The position numbers were made by a program, and so were the translations under genes. Under the pieces are notes generated by a model. The model did no database searches. It was given only the letters and a program-made list of their open reading frames with translations, and was not told the origin of the DNA. From contig CM058233.1 in assembly GCA_030180135.1 (NCBI GenBank), positions 24,213,615 to 24,277,614 on the forward strand: a stretch of 64,000 nt of DNA, in the 5' to 3' direction. Numbering within the stretch: the first letter of the stretch is position 1; each line of letters begins with the position of its first letter. The stretch is from Orychophragmus violaceus. Lineage: Eukaryota; Streptophyta; Magnoliopsida; Brassicales; Brassicaceae. Positions 1 to 10,022 of the stretch are shown one piece after another.

Positions 1-222
1 GCTCCATGTGGTCTAGCAGCCGTTTTCTGTGATCGCGTGTGTGAACCTTTGGAGGATTCATCTCTCGGTGTTTCTCTGATCTCAGACATACCATCTCTTT
101 CCGCTGCAAACAGGTATAAGGTGAGATCATCATTTGTTTCTATTCTGAGAAGAACCTAGATCCGCATGTTTAGGTTGATATGAATCTAAGAATTGAATCA
201 GGATCAACTAAACAATCCTTCA
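1..222 (+). repeat. 5' LTR of Copia F (3' portion only)
   Basis: It matches the last 222 bases of the 3' LTR at 7151-7372 with about one difference seen by eye (CTCCATG against CTCCTTG). It ends in CA directly before the primer binding site. The U3 part lies beyond the window edge. Confidence 0.93.
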
Positions 223-223
223 G

Positions 224-237
224 TGGTATCAGAGCCA
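224..237 (+). other. Primer binding site, initiator tRNA-Met type
   Basis: TGGTATCAGAGCCA follows the LTR after a one-base spacer. It is complementary to the 3' end of plant initiator tRNA-Met, the usual primer of plant Copia elements. Confidence 0.9.
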
Positions 238-416
238 ATGGTTCTGGTTTTTCTTGTTTAGATTCATGTTTAGGACTGTTTTCTTGTTTAAAAGTGTTTT
301 GAATCAACTATTGATAAGATAAATCACTTAAGCAACAAGGAATTAAAACCTAAACACACATAAAATCGCAGAAACCAAGCTATATGATTTGGTAGAATGC
401 GATTTTCAAAAGTCAG

Positions 417-722
417 TATCGACTGCGATCGCATGGATCGATCGATACGATCGCATGGATCGGTCGATACAGTCTATCGGCTAACCCTGTTGACGCGTGA
501 AAGCATCGATCGATGCAGGATCGATGCAGGTTCGATGTTGGTGCATCGACCGATGCGGTTGGTGCATCGATCGACACGGTTAGGGTTTTGGCTCGGTTCA
601 GTGCATGCGTGAGAGCATCGATCGATACAGGATCGATGCACGATCGATGCAGGATCGATGCTAAGAGCATCGACCGATGCGGTTGATGGATCGATCGACA
701 CGGTTGGTTCATCGATCGACAT
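417..722 (+). repeat. Leader cluster of CGATCG palindromes (Copia F)
   Basis: About a dozen copies of GCATCGATCGATGC-like or GATCGATCGACAC-like palindromes lie in 300 bases of the untranslated leader. They are separated by short spacers such as GGTTGGT and AGGATCGATG. Short ORFs here on both strands are by-products of the repeat. G has the equivalent cluster at 28120-28345. Confidence 0.85.
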
Positions 723-1871
723 GGTTGGTTTAAGGCTCGGTTTAATATTTTGATTAAAATTAATTCGTTCTGGTTTAATAAACAGATTTAATAATTTTAT
801 TAAGTCTGGTTAAACCGGGACAAGAAATCCAATGTCGAAAGAATTATTGGATTTAGTGCCTAAACCAGGATTTTCTAATTTGATTTGGTTGGACCAAATA
901 AATTGAGAAAATCCGGTTTAGTAAATAACCGGTTGACAATTGTGGTCATCGTAGTAATTAAAATTTGGTTAGACCAATTTTAATGAACCAGACCGGTTAT
1001 GTCATTTAATTGGACAATTGGGTCATGTCTTGGACATGGACCAATTCTTGGGCCTCGGGCCAAGAAATTAAAACAATTGGGCCAATCATTTGAGTCTTTC
1101 TTCAGATTAATTTAAAATTTATTTTATAAAGAATATAAATCGATTTTAAATTAAAGTTTCCGATATTTTGAAATTAGAAAGTTTCTTAATTTATAGAAGT
1201 TTCTAGATTTGCATGATTCGGATTTTAAGAAATTTCTAAAGTTAGAAAGTTTCCGTTTTTAGAAAGTTTCCAATTTTAGAAAGTTTCCAAAAATAGTAGG
1301 TTTCCAAAAATGGAAAGTTTCCCGAAATAGTAATCTTCTATTTTGGGAATGAATTTTTTAAATAAACCTACGAACCTCAAATAATATCAAGCGTTGGATG
1401 TCTTGTCCATTCTATGTCAGCTGTCGAAGCCCATTCAATTGTATTCATGGCCTTACAGTGTGAGGGTGTCTGCTTTTGCGTGGATAAGACGGTTTGTGAT
1501 TCATAAATGTCATTGGGAGTCCCAGACATTAATGATTACATGACTGTATAGTCTGGTTTTCTTGACTGGGCCATCGGGAGTCCCGGGCCTTGAGACATCA
1601 GAGTGGATTGGGCCTCGGGCCCAGATTCACAACCAAGAGTTATATCACGGATATAATTAGCCGATATAGGGCTTACCGATATAAGCTAAGGTTTGGTGAC
1701 GGCCAGTGGCCCACTTTAATCTTAGTTATATGTGGATCTTGGAATCATTATATTCTATTGAGGGTAACTTATGTTATTGAATATAATGCGTGATTAATCA
1801 TATTAAATTTAATACGAGATTAATCATATTGAACATTTTAACTAATAACCTTTTATCTATATATTTCAGCT
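723..1871 (+). other. Untranslated leader of Copia F
   Basis: No coding capacity is recognisable. It holds AT-rich sequence with repeated AACCGG and GACCAATTT words, the AGAAAGTTTCC minisatellite, and two related segments with GGGAGTCCC cores near 1515 and 1570. G has the same leader in the opposite orientation (26980-28539). Confidence 0.7.
1154..1330 (+). repeat. AGAAAGTTTCC minisatellite in the Copia F leader
   Basis: Seven or eight degenerate units of about 17 bases carry the core (T)AGAAAGTTTCC. The array is shared with G at 27520-27694 in the opposite orientation, so it belongs to the family. Confidence 0.75.
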
Positions 1872-4800
1872 ATGACTACTACAAGCACACAAAACACATT
1901 CTCGATCCGGTCTGTTCTCGAGAAGGAGAAGCTGACTGGAACGAACTTCCTGACGTGGTCAAGGAACTTGAGGCTAGTCCTCAAGCAGGAGAAGAAGGAT
2001 TATGTCCTTCGTGATCCTCTCCCCGAGAGGCCTCCTGCCAATGCCGCCAGGACTCTGCATAATGCTTGGGAAAAGCATTCGTCAGATGAAAATGATGCCT
2101 ATTGCCTGATGTTGGTGACAATGACTCCTGAGCTGCAAAAACAGTTCGAGAGTGTATTGTCACCCATCGAGATAATGGCAAGCCTGAAATCGCTTTTTCA
2201 GGAGCAGGCTAGGACTGAGAGGTTTCAAACAGTTAAGAACCTCTTGGACTGCAAGTTGGCTGCGAATGCGGCAGTGAGTCCTCATGTCTTGAAGATGATG
2301 GGTTATCTCGATCATCTTCAGAAACTCGACTGCCCAATCAGCCAGGAACTTGCCTGCGACATCATTCTGCAGTCATTACCTGCAAGCTATGATCAGTTCA
2401 TTCTGAACTTTAACATGCATGGCTTGAGTAAGACATTGCCTGAGCTTCACGGAATGCTCAAGACTGCGGAGCCCAATTTGAGGAAAACCGCCAAGGACCC
2501 CAATGTGCTTATGGTGCAGAAGGGCAAGGGGTTTAAGAAATCCTCTGCTAAGGATAAGGGAAAGGCCAAGGCTGTCCAAGTCGCGGACAAGGACACGCCA
2601 AAGCCCAAGCCCAAGTCCAAGGCTGGGCCAACTGACATATGCAGGTTCTGTAAAGAACCAGGGCATTGGAGGAGAGAATGTAAGAAATTCCAGGAAGGTC
2701 TAAAGGAATTGAAGAAGAAGACTTTTGAGACTTCTTCAACAGGTATTTTTGTTATAGAAGTTAATACAACTACTTCTGATAATACCTCATGGGTTATGGA
2801 TACTGGTTGTGGGGCTCATATTTGTACTAATATGCAGGCACTCAGCAACAGTAGAAGGCTGAAGCAAGGACAAGTGGAGCTACGAGTTGGGAATGGAGCG
2901 AAAGTTCCAGCGCTAGCTGTAGGCACTTACTTGTTGTCTTTACCTTCGGGATTGATTTTAGAACTCAATAATTGTTATTTTGTACCTGCTATAAGCAGAA
3001 ATATTATTTCAATTTCTTTGTTGGATTTGGAAGGTTATGATTTTTCAGTTAAGAATAAATTATGTTCCTTCAATCGCAACAATTTGTTCTATGGTTCTGC
3101 CCCTCTTATGAATGGGCTTTACATACTCGATCAATCCGCACCAATTTATAACATTAATACCAAACGGTTCAAACCTAATGAGGAGAACCGAACGTTTCTA
3201 TGGCATTGTCGTTTAGGGCACATCAGCGAGAAACGCATCAAGAGGCTCCATTCGAATGGACTTCTTGGCTCATTTGACTTTGAGTCATGTGAGAAATGCG
3301 AATCCTGCATGATGGGCAAAATGACACGGGCCCCCTTTAATAAACCTAACGAGAGGGCCAGTGACGTATTGGGCCTGATACACACTGATGTGTGTGGCCC
3401 AATGTCCACAAATGCAAGAGGAAACTATCAGTACTTCATTACCTTTACTGATGATTTCAGTAGGTATGGATATGTTTATTTAATGAAACATAAGTCTGAA
3501 TCTTTTGAGAAGTTCAGAGAATTCCAAAATGAAGTACAGAACCAACTTGGCAAAAGCATTAAGGCTCTTCGGTCCGACCGAGGAGGAGAATACTTAAGCC
3601 AAGAATTCAGTGATCATCTGAGAGAGTGTGGGATCGTATCCCAACTCACTCCTCCTGGAACACCTCAATGGAATGGTGTGTCTGAGAGGAGAAATCGGAC
3701 CTTATTGAATATGGTTCGATCTATGATGAGTCACACAGACCTTCCAATATCCCTTTGGGGATATGCTCTGCTAACAGCAGTGTTCACTCTAAATAGAGCG
3801 CCATCGAAAGCAGTAGCAAAGACACCATATGAATTATGGACTGGAGAAGCTCCAGTGCTGTCTTATCTAAGAATTTGGGGTTGTGAAGCCTATGTCAAGA
3901 GATTAATCTCAGATAAGCTTACACCAAAATCTGATAAATGCTACTTCATTGGTTATCCACGGGAAACCAAGGCTTATTACTTCTATCTACGTTCCGAGAA
4001 CAAGATCTTTGTTGCCCGGGATTGTAACTTTCTTGAGAGGGAGTTTCTCTCTAAGAAAGACAGTAGGAGTAAGGTACTGCTTGAAGAAATTCAAGATGAA
4101 CAGGATACTACTCAACCTAATGAGGAAGAGCAGCAGGAGGACCTACAAGAAATTGTAGAGCCTGAACCTGTAGTACCTGAAGTTCGAAGATCCGGGAGGA
4201 TCCGTCACGAACCCGAGAGATATCAAGGATTCCTCGTGACTGACTGTCATGATCTTCTGATCATTGATGGTGATGAACCATCGAACTTCAATCAAGCCAT
4301 GATGGGCCCAGATTCCTCTAAGTGGCGCAAGGCCACTGATTCCGAAATGGACTCCATGTCGGTCAACCAAGTGTTTTCGTTGGTTGACTTACCCGCTGGT
4401 GTAAAAGCCATCGAGTGCAAATGGATCTTCAAAAGGAAGATTGACGTGGATGGAAATGTCCAGATTTATAAAGCCAGGTTGGTGGCAAAAGGTTTCAGAC
4501 AAGTTCACGGTGTGGATTACGATGAAACCTATTCACCAGTGGCTATGATGAAATCTATTAGGATTCTACTAGCAACTGCAGCTTTTCATGATTATGAAAT
4601 TTGGCAGATGGACGTGAAAACCGCCTTCCTGAATGGTATTCTGGAAGAGGATGTGTATATGACACAACCTGACGGTTACATAGATCCAAAGAATGCTGGA
4701 AAAGTATGCAAGCTTCATAAATCCATTTATGGATTGAAGCAAGCATCGAGGAGCTGGAATCTTCGTTTTGATGAAGCGATCAAGCAATTTGACTTCATCA

Positions 4801-5849
4801 GAAACGAAGAAGAACAATGCGTGTATAAGAAATCTAGTGGGAGCAAGATTGTATTTCTTATTCTGTATGTCGATGACATACTGCTTCTCGGAAACGACGT
4901 TCCAATGCTGAAGTCCGTAAAGGACTGGCTTGGAAGTTGTTTTTCCATGAAAGACATGGGTGAAGCCGCATACGTTCTTGGAATCAGGATCTACCGGGAT
5001 AGATCTAGAAGGCTGATAGGCTTGTGTCAAGATTCATACATTGACAAAGTCCTACAAAGATTCAGCATGAAGGATTCCAAGAAGGGCTTCACGCCGATGG
5101 TACATGGCACAACGCTAAGCAAGAAGCAGAGCCCTACGACGGCTGCTGAGCTTGAGCGCATGAAGAATATTCCTTATGCATCTGCAATAGGATCTGTCAT
5201 GTATGCCATGATCTGTACTCGTCCTGATGTTGCTTATGCATTGAGCATGACGAGTAGATACCAGTCAAATCCAGGTGAAAACCATTGGATTGCCGTAAAG
5301 AATATCTTGAAGTATCTAAGACATACTAAGGATAAGTTCTTAGTGTACGGTGGAAGTGATGTGCTTAAAGTCAGTGGATTCACGGACGCAAGTTTCCAGA
5401 CAGACCAAGATGATTTCCGGTCACAGTCCGGTTATATCTTTTGTCTGAATGGCGGTGCAATCAGTTGGAGAAGCTCCAAGCAAGACACTGTTGCAGATTC
5501 CACTACAGAAGCTGAATATATCGCCGCCTCAGAAGCTGCGAAGGAAGCTGTTTGGATACGAAAGTTCATTATTGAACTAGGTGTGATACCAGATGCGGCT
5601 GAGCCTCTGGCACTGTTTTGTGACAACAATGGTGCTATAGCTCAGGCAAAGGAACCAAGATCACACCAGAAATCCAAGCATGTTCTAAGAAGATTTCACT
5701 TGATACGTGACATCATTAATAGAAAGGAAGTCAAGATCAGCCGAGTTCAGACAGATGATAACGTCGCTGATCCGTTGACAAAGCCACTCCCAAGGCCCAA
5801 GCTCGAGTTTCTGACTGAAGCTGTAGGCATTAGAGACATTGAAATGTAA
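1872..5849 (+). CDS. Copia gag-pol polyprotein (copy F), intact
   Basis: A single 1325-residue ORF encodes the full Copia polyprotein for reverse transcription and integration. The N-terminal gag part (UBN2-like, about 1-240) is followed by a CCHC knuckle from residue 257 (CRFCKEPGHWRREC). The aspartic protease motif is DTG with Asp at about 310. Integrase has HCRLGH...CEKC and a DDE triad at about D506, D569 and E605. Reverse transcriptase follows with YVDD at about 999-1002, and the C-terminal RNase H starts at GFTDASF and includes STTEAEYIAA. This order is diagnostic of Copia. Every catalytic motif is present and there is no internal stop. The ATG at 1872 begins the alignment with G (start at 26979) and with E (start at 52173). 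The copy is potentially functional, but activity is not shown. Confidence 0.95.
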   Translation: MTTTSTQNTFSIRSVLEKEKLTGTNFLTWSRNLRLVLKQEKKDYVLRDPLPERPPANAARTLHNAWEKHSSDENDAYCLMLVTMTPELQKQFESVLSPIEIMASLKSLFQEQARTERFQTVKNLLDCKLAANAAVSPHVLKMMGYLDHLQKLDCPISQELACDIILQSLPASYDQFILNFNMHGLSKTLPELHGMLKTAEPNLRKTAKDPNVLMVQKGKGFKKSSAKDKGKAKAVQVADKDTPKPKPKSKAGPTDICRFCKEPGHWRRECKKFQEGLKELKKKTFETSSTGIFVIEVNTTTSDNTSWVMDTGCGAHICTNMQALSNSRRLKQGQVELRVGNGAKVPALAVGTYLLSLPSGLILELNNCYFVPAISRNIISISLLDLEGYDFSVKNKLCSFNRNNLFYGSAPLMNGLYILDQSAPIYNINTKRFKPNEENRTFLWHCRLGHISEKRIKRLHSNGLLGSFDFESCEKCESCMMGKMTRAPFNKPNERASDVLGLIHTDVCGPMSTNARGNYQYFITFTDDFSRYGYVYLMKHKSESFEKFREFQNEVQNQLGKSIKALRSDRGGEYLSQEFSDHLRECGIVSQLTPPGTPQWNGVSERRNRTLLNMVRSMMSHTDLPISLWGYALLTAVFTLNRAPSKAVAKTPYELWTGEAPVLSYLRIWGCEAYVKRLISDKLTPKSDKCYFIGYPRETKAYYFYLRSENKIFVARDCNFLEREFLSKKDSRSKVLLEEIQDEQDTTQPNEEEQQEDLQEIVEPEPVVPEVRRSGRIRHEPERYQGFLVTDCHDLLIIDGDEPSNFNQAMMGPDSSKWRKATDSEMDSMSVNQVFSLVDLPAGVKAIECKWIFKRKIDVDGNVQIYKARLVAKGFRQVHGVDYDETYSPVAMMKSIRILLATAAFHDYEIWQMDVKTAFLNGILEEDVYMTQPDGYIDPKNAGKVCKLHKSIYGLKQASRSWNLRFDEAIKQFDFIRNEEEQCVYKKSSGSKIVFLILYVDDILLLGNDVPMLKSVKDWLGSCFSMKDMGEAAYVLGIRIYRDRSRRLIGLCQDSYIDKVLQRFSMKDSKKGFTPMVHGTTLSKKQSPTTAAELERMKNIPYASAIGSVMYAMICTRPDVAYALSMTSRYQSNPGENHWIAVKNILKYLRHTKDKFLVYGGSDVLKVSGFTDASFQTDQDDFRSQSGYIFCLNGGAISWRSSKQDTVADSTTEAEYIAASEAAKEAVWIRKFIIELGVIPDAAEPLALFCDNNGAIAQAKEPRSHQKSKHVLRRFHLIRDIINRKEVKISRVQTDDNVADPLTKPLPRPKLEFLTEAVGIRDIEM

Positions 5850-6701
5850 TCTGAATTTGAGTGGGAGTTTGAGGGCTTTTATTTAGTTATTTGATATGTT
5901 CTTGTAAAACATTCTTATGTTTAATGAAATTATTATTTCAAGATTATTTTAACTGTGATGAAATAATCGTTCCAAAATGATATGAACCATTTTATAGGTC
6001 ATCGAAGTAAATGATTTGATCTTGAGTCATCGAAGTCATTTAGCTTGATCATGAGACCCTATATTTGATAGATGTTTTATATCATCCCGTCCCTAGTCGA
6101 AGGTTGTTGAAATTGGAACACCAACAACCGTGTGAGACTGGATTGGTACGTGACTTATGGCAAAGTCTCAGTGTGTCATAGATGCGCGGCATCAAAGTCA
6201 GTACATAGGTGTATGTTTGGGAACATACGACCGGACAAGACCCGCTTATAAGAACTCTTCAGGATATTTATATCTGTGTCATAAGAGATTCTTACTACGA
6301 CTATAGAGTATAGTCCTTAGACCTGAGTTCGCATGCATGTGACTGCACATGGACTGATGCACTTTGATCATTGTCTAACGCTATCGTTCTGCGATAGTTA
6401 TAAGGACCTTGTTTGGGTACATTATGAAATGAGTAGTTTACAGTGATGGAACAAGACGGAATTTGTCCCTCCAATATAAATGGAGTGAATATCTCTAGGC
6501 CAATCGGAGATTTGAATACTGGAAAATGCATGGCCATGCTCAAACGGACTGTCCCGAGTCGTTTGGATTGTCAGTATCGAATCAGAGTCCGATGAACAAG
6601 ATTAGGCTTTATAAGGATGACACCAATCTTGCCTTATGACTAATCGAGATATTGTGACAAAAGGATTATGAATACAGAGATTCCAGTACAAGTGGGAGAT
6701 T
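5850..6701 (+). other. 3' untranslated region and polypurine tract of Copia F
   Basis: No ORF is credible here. The sequence ends in AAGTGGGAGAT (about 6691-6701), the polypurine tract that primes plus-strand synthesis, directly before the LTR. The same region exists in G (22149-23001), and a diverged version is in E (about 55400-56225). Confidence 0.8.
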
Positions 6702-7372
6702 GTTGGAATTGTGTCCAGTAATCTCGGGACTGTCTCTAGAAAGTAAGAGTATGTCAATGATCAGACATAAGTCATATAATACTGGGGGTCATGATGGCTT
6801 GCTAGAGTCCGCTCATGATCTATAAGTCTTGGACTTATTGCCTTTATTATATGATCCCATATGGGTCACACGCCTAAGCTAACAGGAAAATGTGTAGGAA
6901 CGGTTTAGCAGAAGTACGGTAAAAGTGCTAGGCATTTACTGTACTTAGAGAGAATAAAACGGTTTAGCCACTGTGTGTCGATCGATACACAAGGTGTATC
7001 GGTCGACACAGTGCGCGAATGCCGTCGAGTTAATTGGTGTTTGGGCCAAATGGCCCAAACGGAACCGGACAAGTTTTATTAGATAAAACTCGAGTTCAGG
7101 ACAATTAACCCTAGCCCCTCAGCCGAAAACTCTCTCTCTCTCTGCGCCGAGCTCCTTGTGGTCTAGCAGCCGTTTTCTGTGATCGCGTGTGTGAACCTTT
7201 GGAGGATTCATCTCTCGGTGTTTCTCTGATCTCAGACATACCATCTCTTTCCGCTGCAAACAGGTATAAGGTGAGATCATCATTTGTTTCTATTCTGAGA
7301 AGAACCTAGATCCGCATGTTTAGGTTGATATGAATCTAAGAATTGAATCAGGATCAACTAAACAATCCTTCA
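6702..7372 (+). repeat. 3' LTR of Copia F (first of three tandem LTRs)
   Basis: 671 bp, starts TGTTGGAATTG and ends AATCCTTCA. The following base begins a primer-site sequence (7374 onward), which should not follow a terminal LTR. That marks the start of the tandem array. Confidence 0.93.
6969..7019. repeat. Paired-palindrome hairpin module in the F LTR
   Basis: The left arm CACTGTGTGTCGATCGAT and the right arm ATCGGTCGACACAGTG form a near-perfect inverted repeat around a very short loop (ACACAAGGTGT). GCGAA follows immediately. Copies occur in the next two LTRs at 7681-7730 and 8396-8445. Confidence 0.85.
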
Positions 7373-7413
7373 GTGGTATCAGAGCCAGTCTATCGGCTAA
7401 CCCTGTTGGAGAT
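7373..7413 (+). repeat. 41-bp residual internal region between LTR 1 and LTR 2
   Basis: It consists of the primer site (through GAGCCA), a 21-base piece matching F leader bases around 469-490 (GTCTATCGGCTAACC...), and the end of the polypurine tract (GAGAT). Everything else of the 6.5-kb internal region is missing. The junctions share 1-2 bases, so this looks like two microhomology deletions. Confidence 0.85.
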
Positions 7414-8087
7414 TGTTGGAATTGTGTCCAGTAATCTCGGGACTGTCTCTAGAAAGTAAGAGTATGTCAATGATCAGACATAAGTCATATAATACTGGGG
7501 GTCATGATGGCTTGCTAGAGTCCGCTCATGATCTATAAGTCTTGGACTTATTGCCTTTATTATATGATCCCATATGGGTCACACGCCTAAGCTAACAGGA
7601 AAATGTGTAGGAACGGTTTAGCAGAAGTACGGTAAAAGTGCTAGGCATTTACTGTACTTAGAGAGAATAAAACGGTTTAGCCACTGTGTGTCGATCGATA
7701 CACAAGGTGTATCGGTCGACACAGTGCGCGAATGCCGTCGAGTTAATTGGTGTTTGGGCCAAATGGCCCAAACGGAACCGGACAAGTTTTATTAGATAAA
7801 ACTCGAGTTCAGGACAATTAACCCTAGCCCCTCAGCCGAAAACTCTCTCTCTCTCTCTGCGCCGAGCTCCTTGTGGTCTAGCAGCCGTTTTCTGTGATCG
7901 CGTGTGTGAACCTTTGGAGGATTCATCTCTCGGTGTTTCTCTGATCTCAGACATACCATCTCTTTCCGCTGCAAACAGGTATAAGGTGAGATCATCATTT
8001 GTTTCTATTCTGAGAAGAACCTAGATCCGCATGTTTAGGTTGATATGAATCTAAGAATTGAATCAGGATCAACTAAACAATCCTTCA
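7414..8087 (+). repeat. Second tandem LTR
   Basis: 674 bp. By eye it is identical to the third LTR, and it differs from the first only in the length of a CT run (around 7845-7858). Confidence 0.92.
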
Positions 8088-8128
8088 GTGGTATCAGAGC
8101 CAGTCTATCGGCTAACCCTGTTGGAGAT
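8088..8128 (+). repeat. 41-bp residual internal region between LTR 2 and LTR 3
   Basis: Same sequence and same junctions as 7373-7413. The two spacers therefore come from one event followed by duplication of a 715-bp unit. Confidence 0.85.
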
Positions 8129-8802
8129 TGTTGGAATTGTGTCCAGTAATCTCGGGACTGTCTCTAGAAAGTAAGAGTATGTCAATGATCAGACATAAGT
8201 CATATAATACTGGGGGTCATGATGGCTTGCTAGAGTCCGCTCATGATCTATAAGTCTTGGACTTATTGCCTTTATTATATGATCCCATATGGGTCACACG
8301 CCTAAGCTAACAGGAAAATGTGTAGGAACGGTTTAGCAGAAGTACGGTAAAAGTGCTAGGCATTTACTGTACTTAGAGAGAATAAAACGGTTTAGCCACT
8401 GTGTGTCGATCGATACACAAGGTGTATCGGTCGACACAGTGCGCGAATGCCGTCGAGTTAATTGGTGTTTGGGCCAAATGGCCCAAACGGAACCGGACAA
8501 GTTTTATTAGATAAAACTCGAGTTCAGGACAATTAACCCTAGCCCCTCAGCCGAAAACTCTCTCTCTCTCTCTGCGCCGAGCTCCTTGTGGTCTAGCAGC
8601 CGTTTTCTGTGATCGCGTGTGTGAACCTTTGGAGGATTCATCTCTCGGTGTTTCTCTGATCTCAGACATACCATCTCTTTCCGCTGCAAACAGGTATAAG
8701 GTGAGATCATCATTTGTTTCTATTCTGAGAAGAACCTAGATCCGCATGTTTAGGTTGATATGAATCTAAGAATTGAATCAGGATCAACTAAACAATCCTT
8801 CA
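8129..8802 (+). repeat. Third tandem LTR, right end of Copia F
   Basis: 674 bp, ends AATCCTTCA and then enters unrelated sequence (CTTGTCTATG). No primer site follows, so this is the true right boundary of the element. Confidence 0.92.
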
Positions 8803-9361
8803 CTTGTCTATGTCATGTCTCTATTTCTTCAGGCTCATCAAGCATAAAAGTAAAAGATGAAGGAACATGAACAGTTCATTTGAGATTTGAAACAATTTTA
8901 GTTATCTGCTTTAGTCATTACAATATTTTTTTACCTTTTAAGCTTATTTGAGACTTGAAACAAGCTTTGTAATCTTAACAATTTTGTAATATATGTGTCT
9001 TCAATTTACTCGTTTTTAAATTTAATATTTTCAGAAAATTAGTTAAAAAAACCAAAATCTGAAAATTGATGACCAAAATATATAATATAAAAATTGATAT
9101 ATTTAAATATAGATGACAATTGCATAACGCTATCTTAAAAATATATACCATAACATTTATTGAAAACGCTATCTTTAAAATATATACCATAGCAATTATT
9201 GAAAACGCTATATTTAAAATATATATCATATCATTTACCAAAAACGCTATCTAAAGTGTCTGACTTTTTATCGCGGTCGATGACATAGCGGGTAACACAA
9301 CGCTATCGTATCGATACATAGCGTTTTTCGGTAACTATTAATACGTGAATTTTTTGTAGTG
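8803..9361 (-). mobile_element. CACTA (En/Spm-like) transposon end, remnant
   Basis: Read on the minus strand, the sequence starting at 9361 is CACTACAAAAAATTC, the signature terminus of CACTA DNA transposons. Next to it are subterminal repeats. AACGCTATC recurs four times about every 39 bases between 9125 and 9250, each followed by TTTAAAATATATA-type sequence, and further ATAGCG copies lie near 9285-9330. No transposase and no second terminus are visible. Copia F may have inserted into it or beside it. Confidence 0.6.
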
Positions 9362-9399
9362 ATAGCCAGTACTAAAAGATAAAGTTAGAGTGGGTTACC

Positions 9400-9798
9400 T
9401 TATCTTAAACCCCTTGTACTCTTGAAAAAACCACTTGATTGACATGTATCGAGACTTAGAATGAATGAGTTGAAATGAATTCCAAAATCAAGTTCACAAA
9501 TTTCTCCAGAACATTTAGTCTTCTAAGGGTAGCAAGGACAAAGTCCCACCAGACCAAATCAAAACCTTTTGGAGATAAACTTTGAGCATCTCCCTTAGAT
9601 CACTATTCTTCCAATTATAACTGTTAACTATCTCGGTTGCCTTGAAGAAATTTTCTGTTAGAAGCCTACCTAGCATAAATGCTTATTGGGATGAGATATA
9701 ATTGTGTCTAGCTTTTTATATAGATTTGATGACAATAGCTTTGAAATAACCTTATAAAATGTTTTCAGGCATGATATCAGCTGAAATTCAGAAGTTCT
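9400..9798 (-). pseudogene. L1-type LINE reverse transcriptase remnant, downstream part
   Basis: On the minus strand the translation includes KTFYKVISKLLSSNLYKKL and, after stops and shifts, TENF and ALKV-like pieces. These match the start of the non-LTR retrotransposon reverse transcriptase domain (PISCCN.YK..SK.LA pattern followed by the TENILLA block). It continues across insertion H into 40322-40930. It is a dead fragment with several stops. Its left limit is approximate. Confidence 0.65.
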
Positions 9799-10022
9799 TG
9801 AAAGTGCAGGTGAGGCAATATAATATAGTGCATAAAGTAAGACAACACAAAGTTTCTTTCTCAAATTTGAATTCCCTTGAATAGAAATTAATTCCACCAA
9901 TGACAAACGCATATATCAAACCCTATTGAACTAACGCTCTATTCAATACAAGAACTCTTCGGGATCATACACTTGGGTTAAACTCCCCCTAGAGCCTAGA
10001 CTTTTTCACACACGCAACCTAG
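9799..10022 (-). repeat. Left LTR of H, part 1 (its 3' LTR, outer portion)
   Basis: Starts TGAAAGTGCAGG on the + strand and matches 39705 onward. It is cut at 10022 by element A and resumes at 38798. Confidence 0.85.

Larger units (their letters stand above)
1..8802 (+). mobile_element. Ty1/Copia LTR retrotransposon F, 5' end outside window
   Basis: The order is 5' LTR remnant, initiator-Met primer site, long leader, one gag-pol ORF, polypurine tract and 3' LTR, followed by two more tandem LTRs. Domain order (integrase before reverse transcriptase) marks it as Copia. Element G (21475-29213) is a second copy of the family on the other strand, and E (50058-56932) is a decayed relative. The base after the last LTR starts CTTGT, a candidate target duplication that cannot be confirmed because the left flank lies outside the window. 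Confidence 0.95.

Noticed and set aside
224..237. tRNA-like match at TGGTATCAGAGCC
   Set aside because: Only the primer complement of initiator tRNA-Met, without cloverleaf arms. No tRNA or rRNA gene was found in the window.
413..722. ORFs rich in SIDR and VDAPT repeats in the Copia F leader
   Set aside because: They exist on both strands because the CGATCGAT repeats lack stops. There is no conserved start and no homology to protein.
4569..5030. 153-codon minus-strand ORF inside Copia F, matched in part by + strand ORFs in G
   Set aside because: Antisense shadow of reverse transcriptase. It recurs in G because the sense sequence is conserved.
7792..8713. Two identical 68-codon minus-strand ORFs (7792-7998 and 8507-8713)
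   Set aside because: They lie in the duplicated LTRs and are identical only because the LTRs are.
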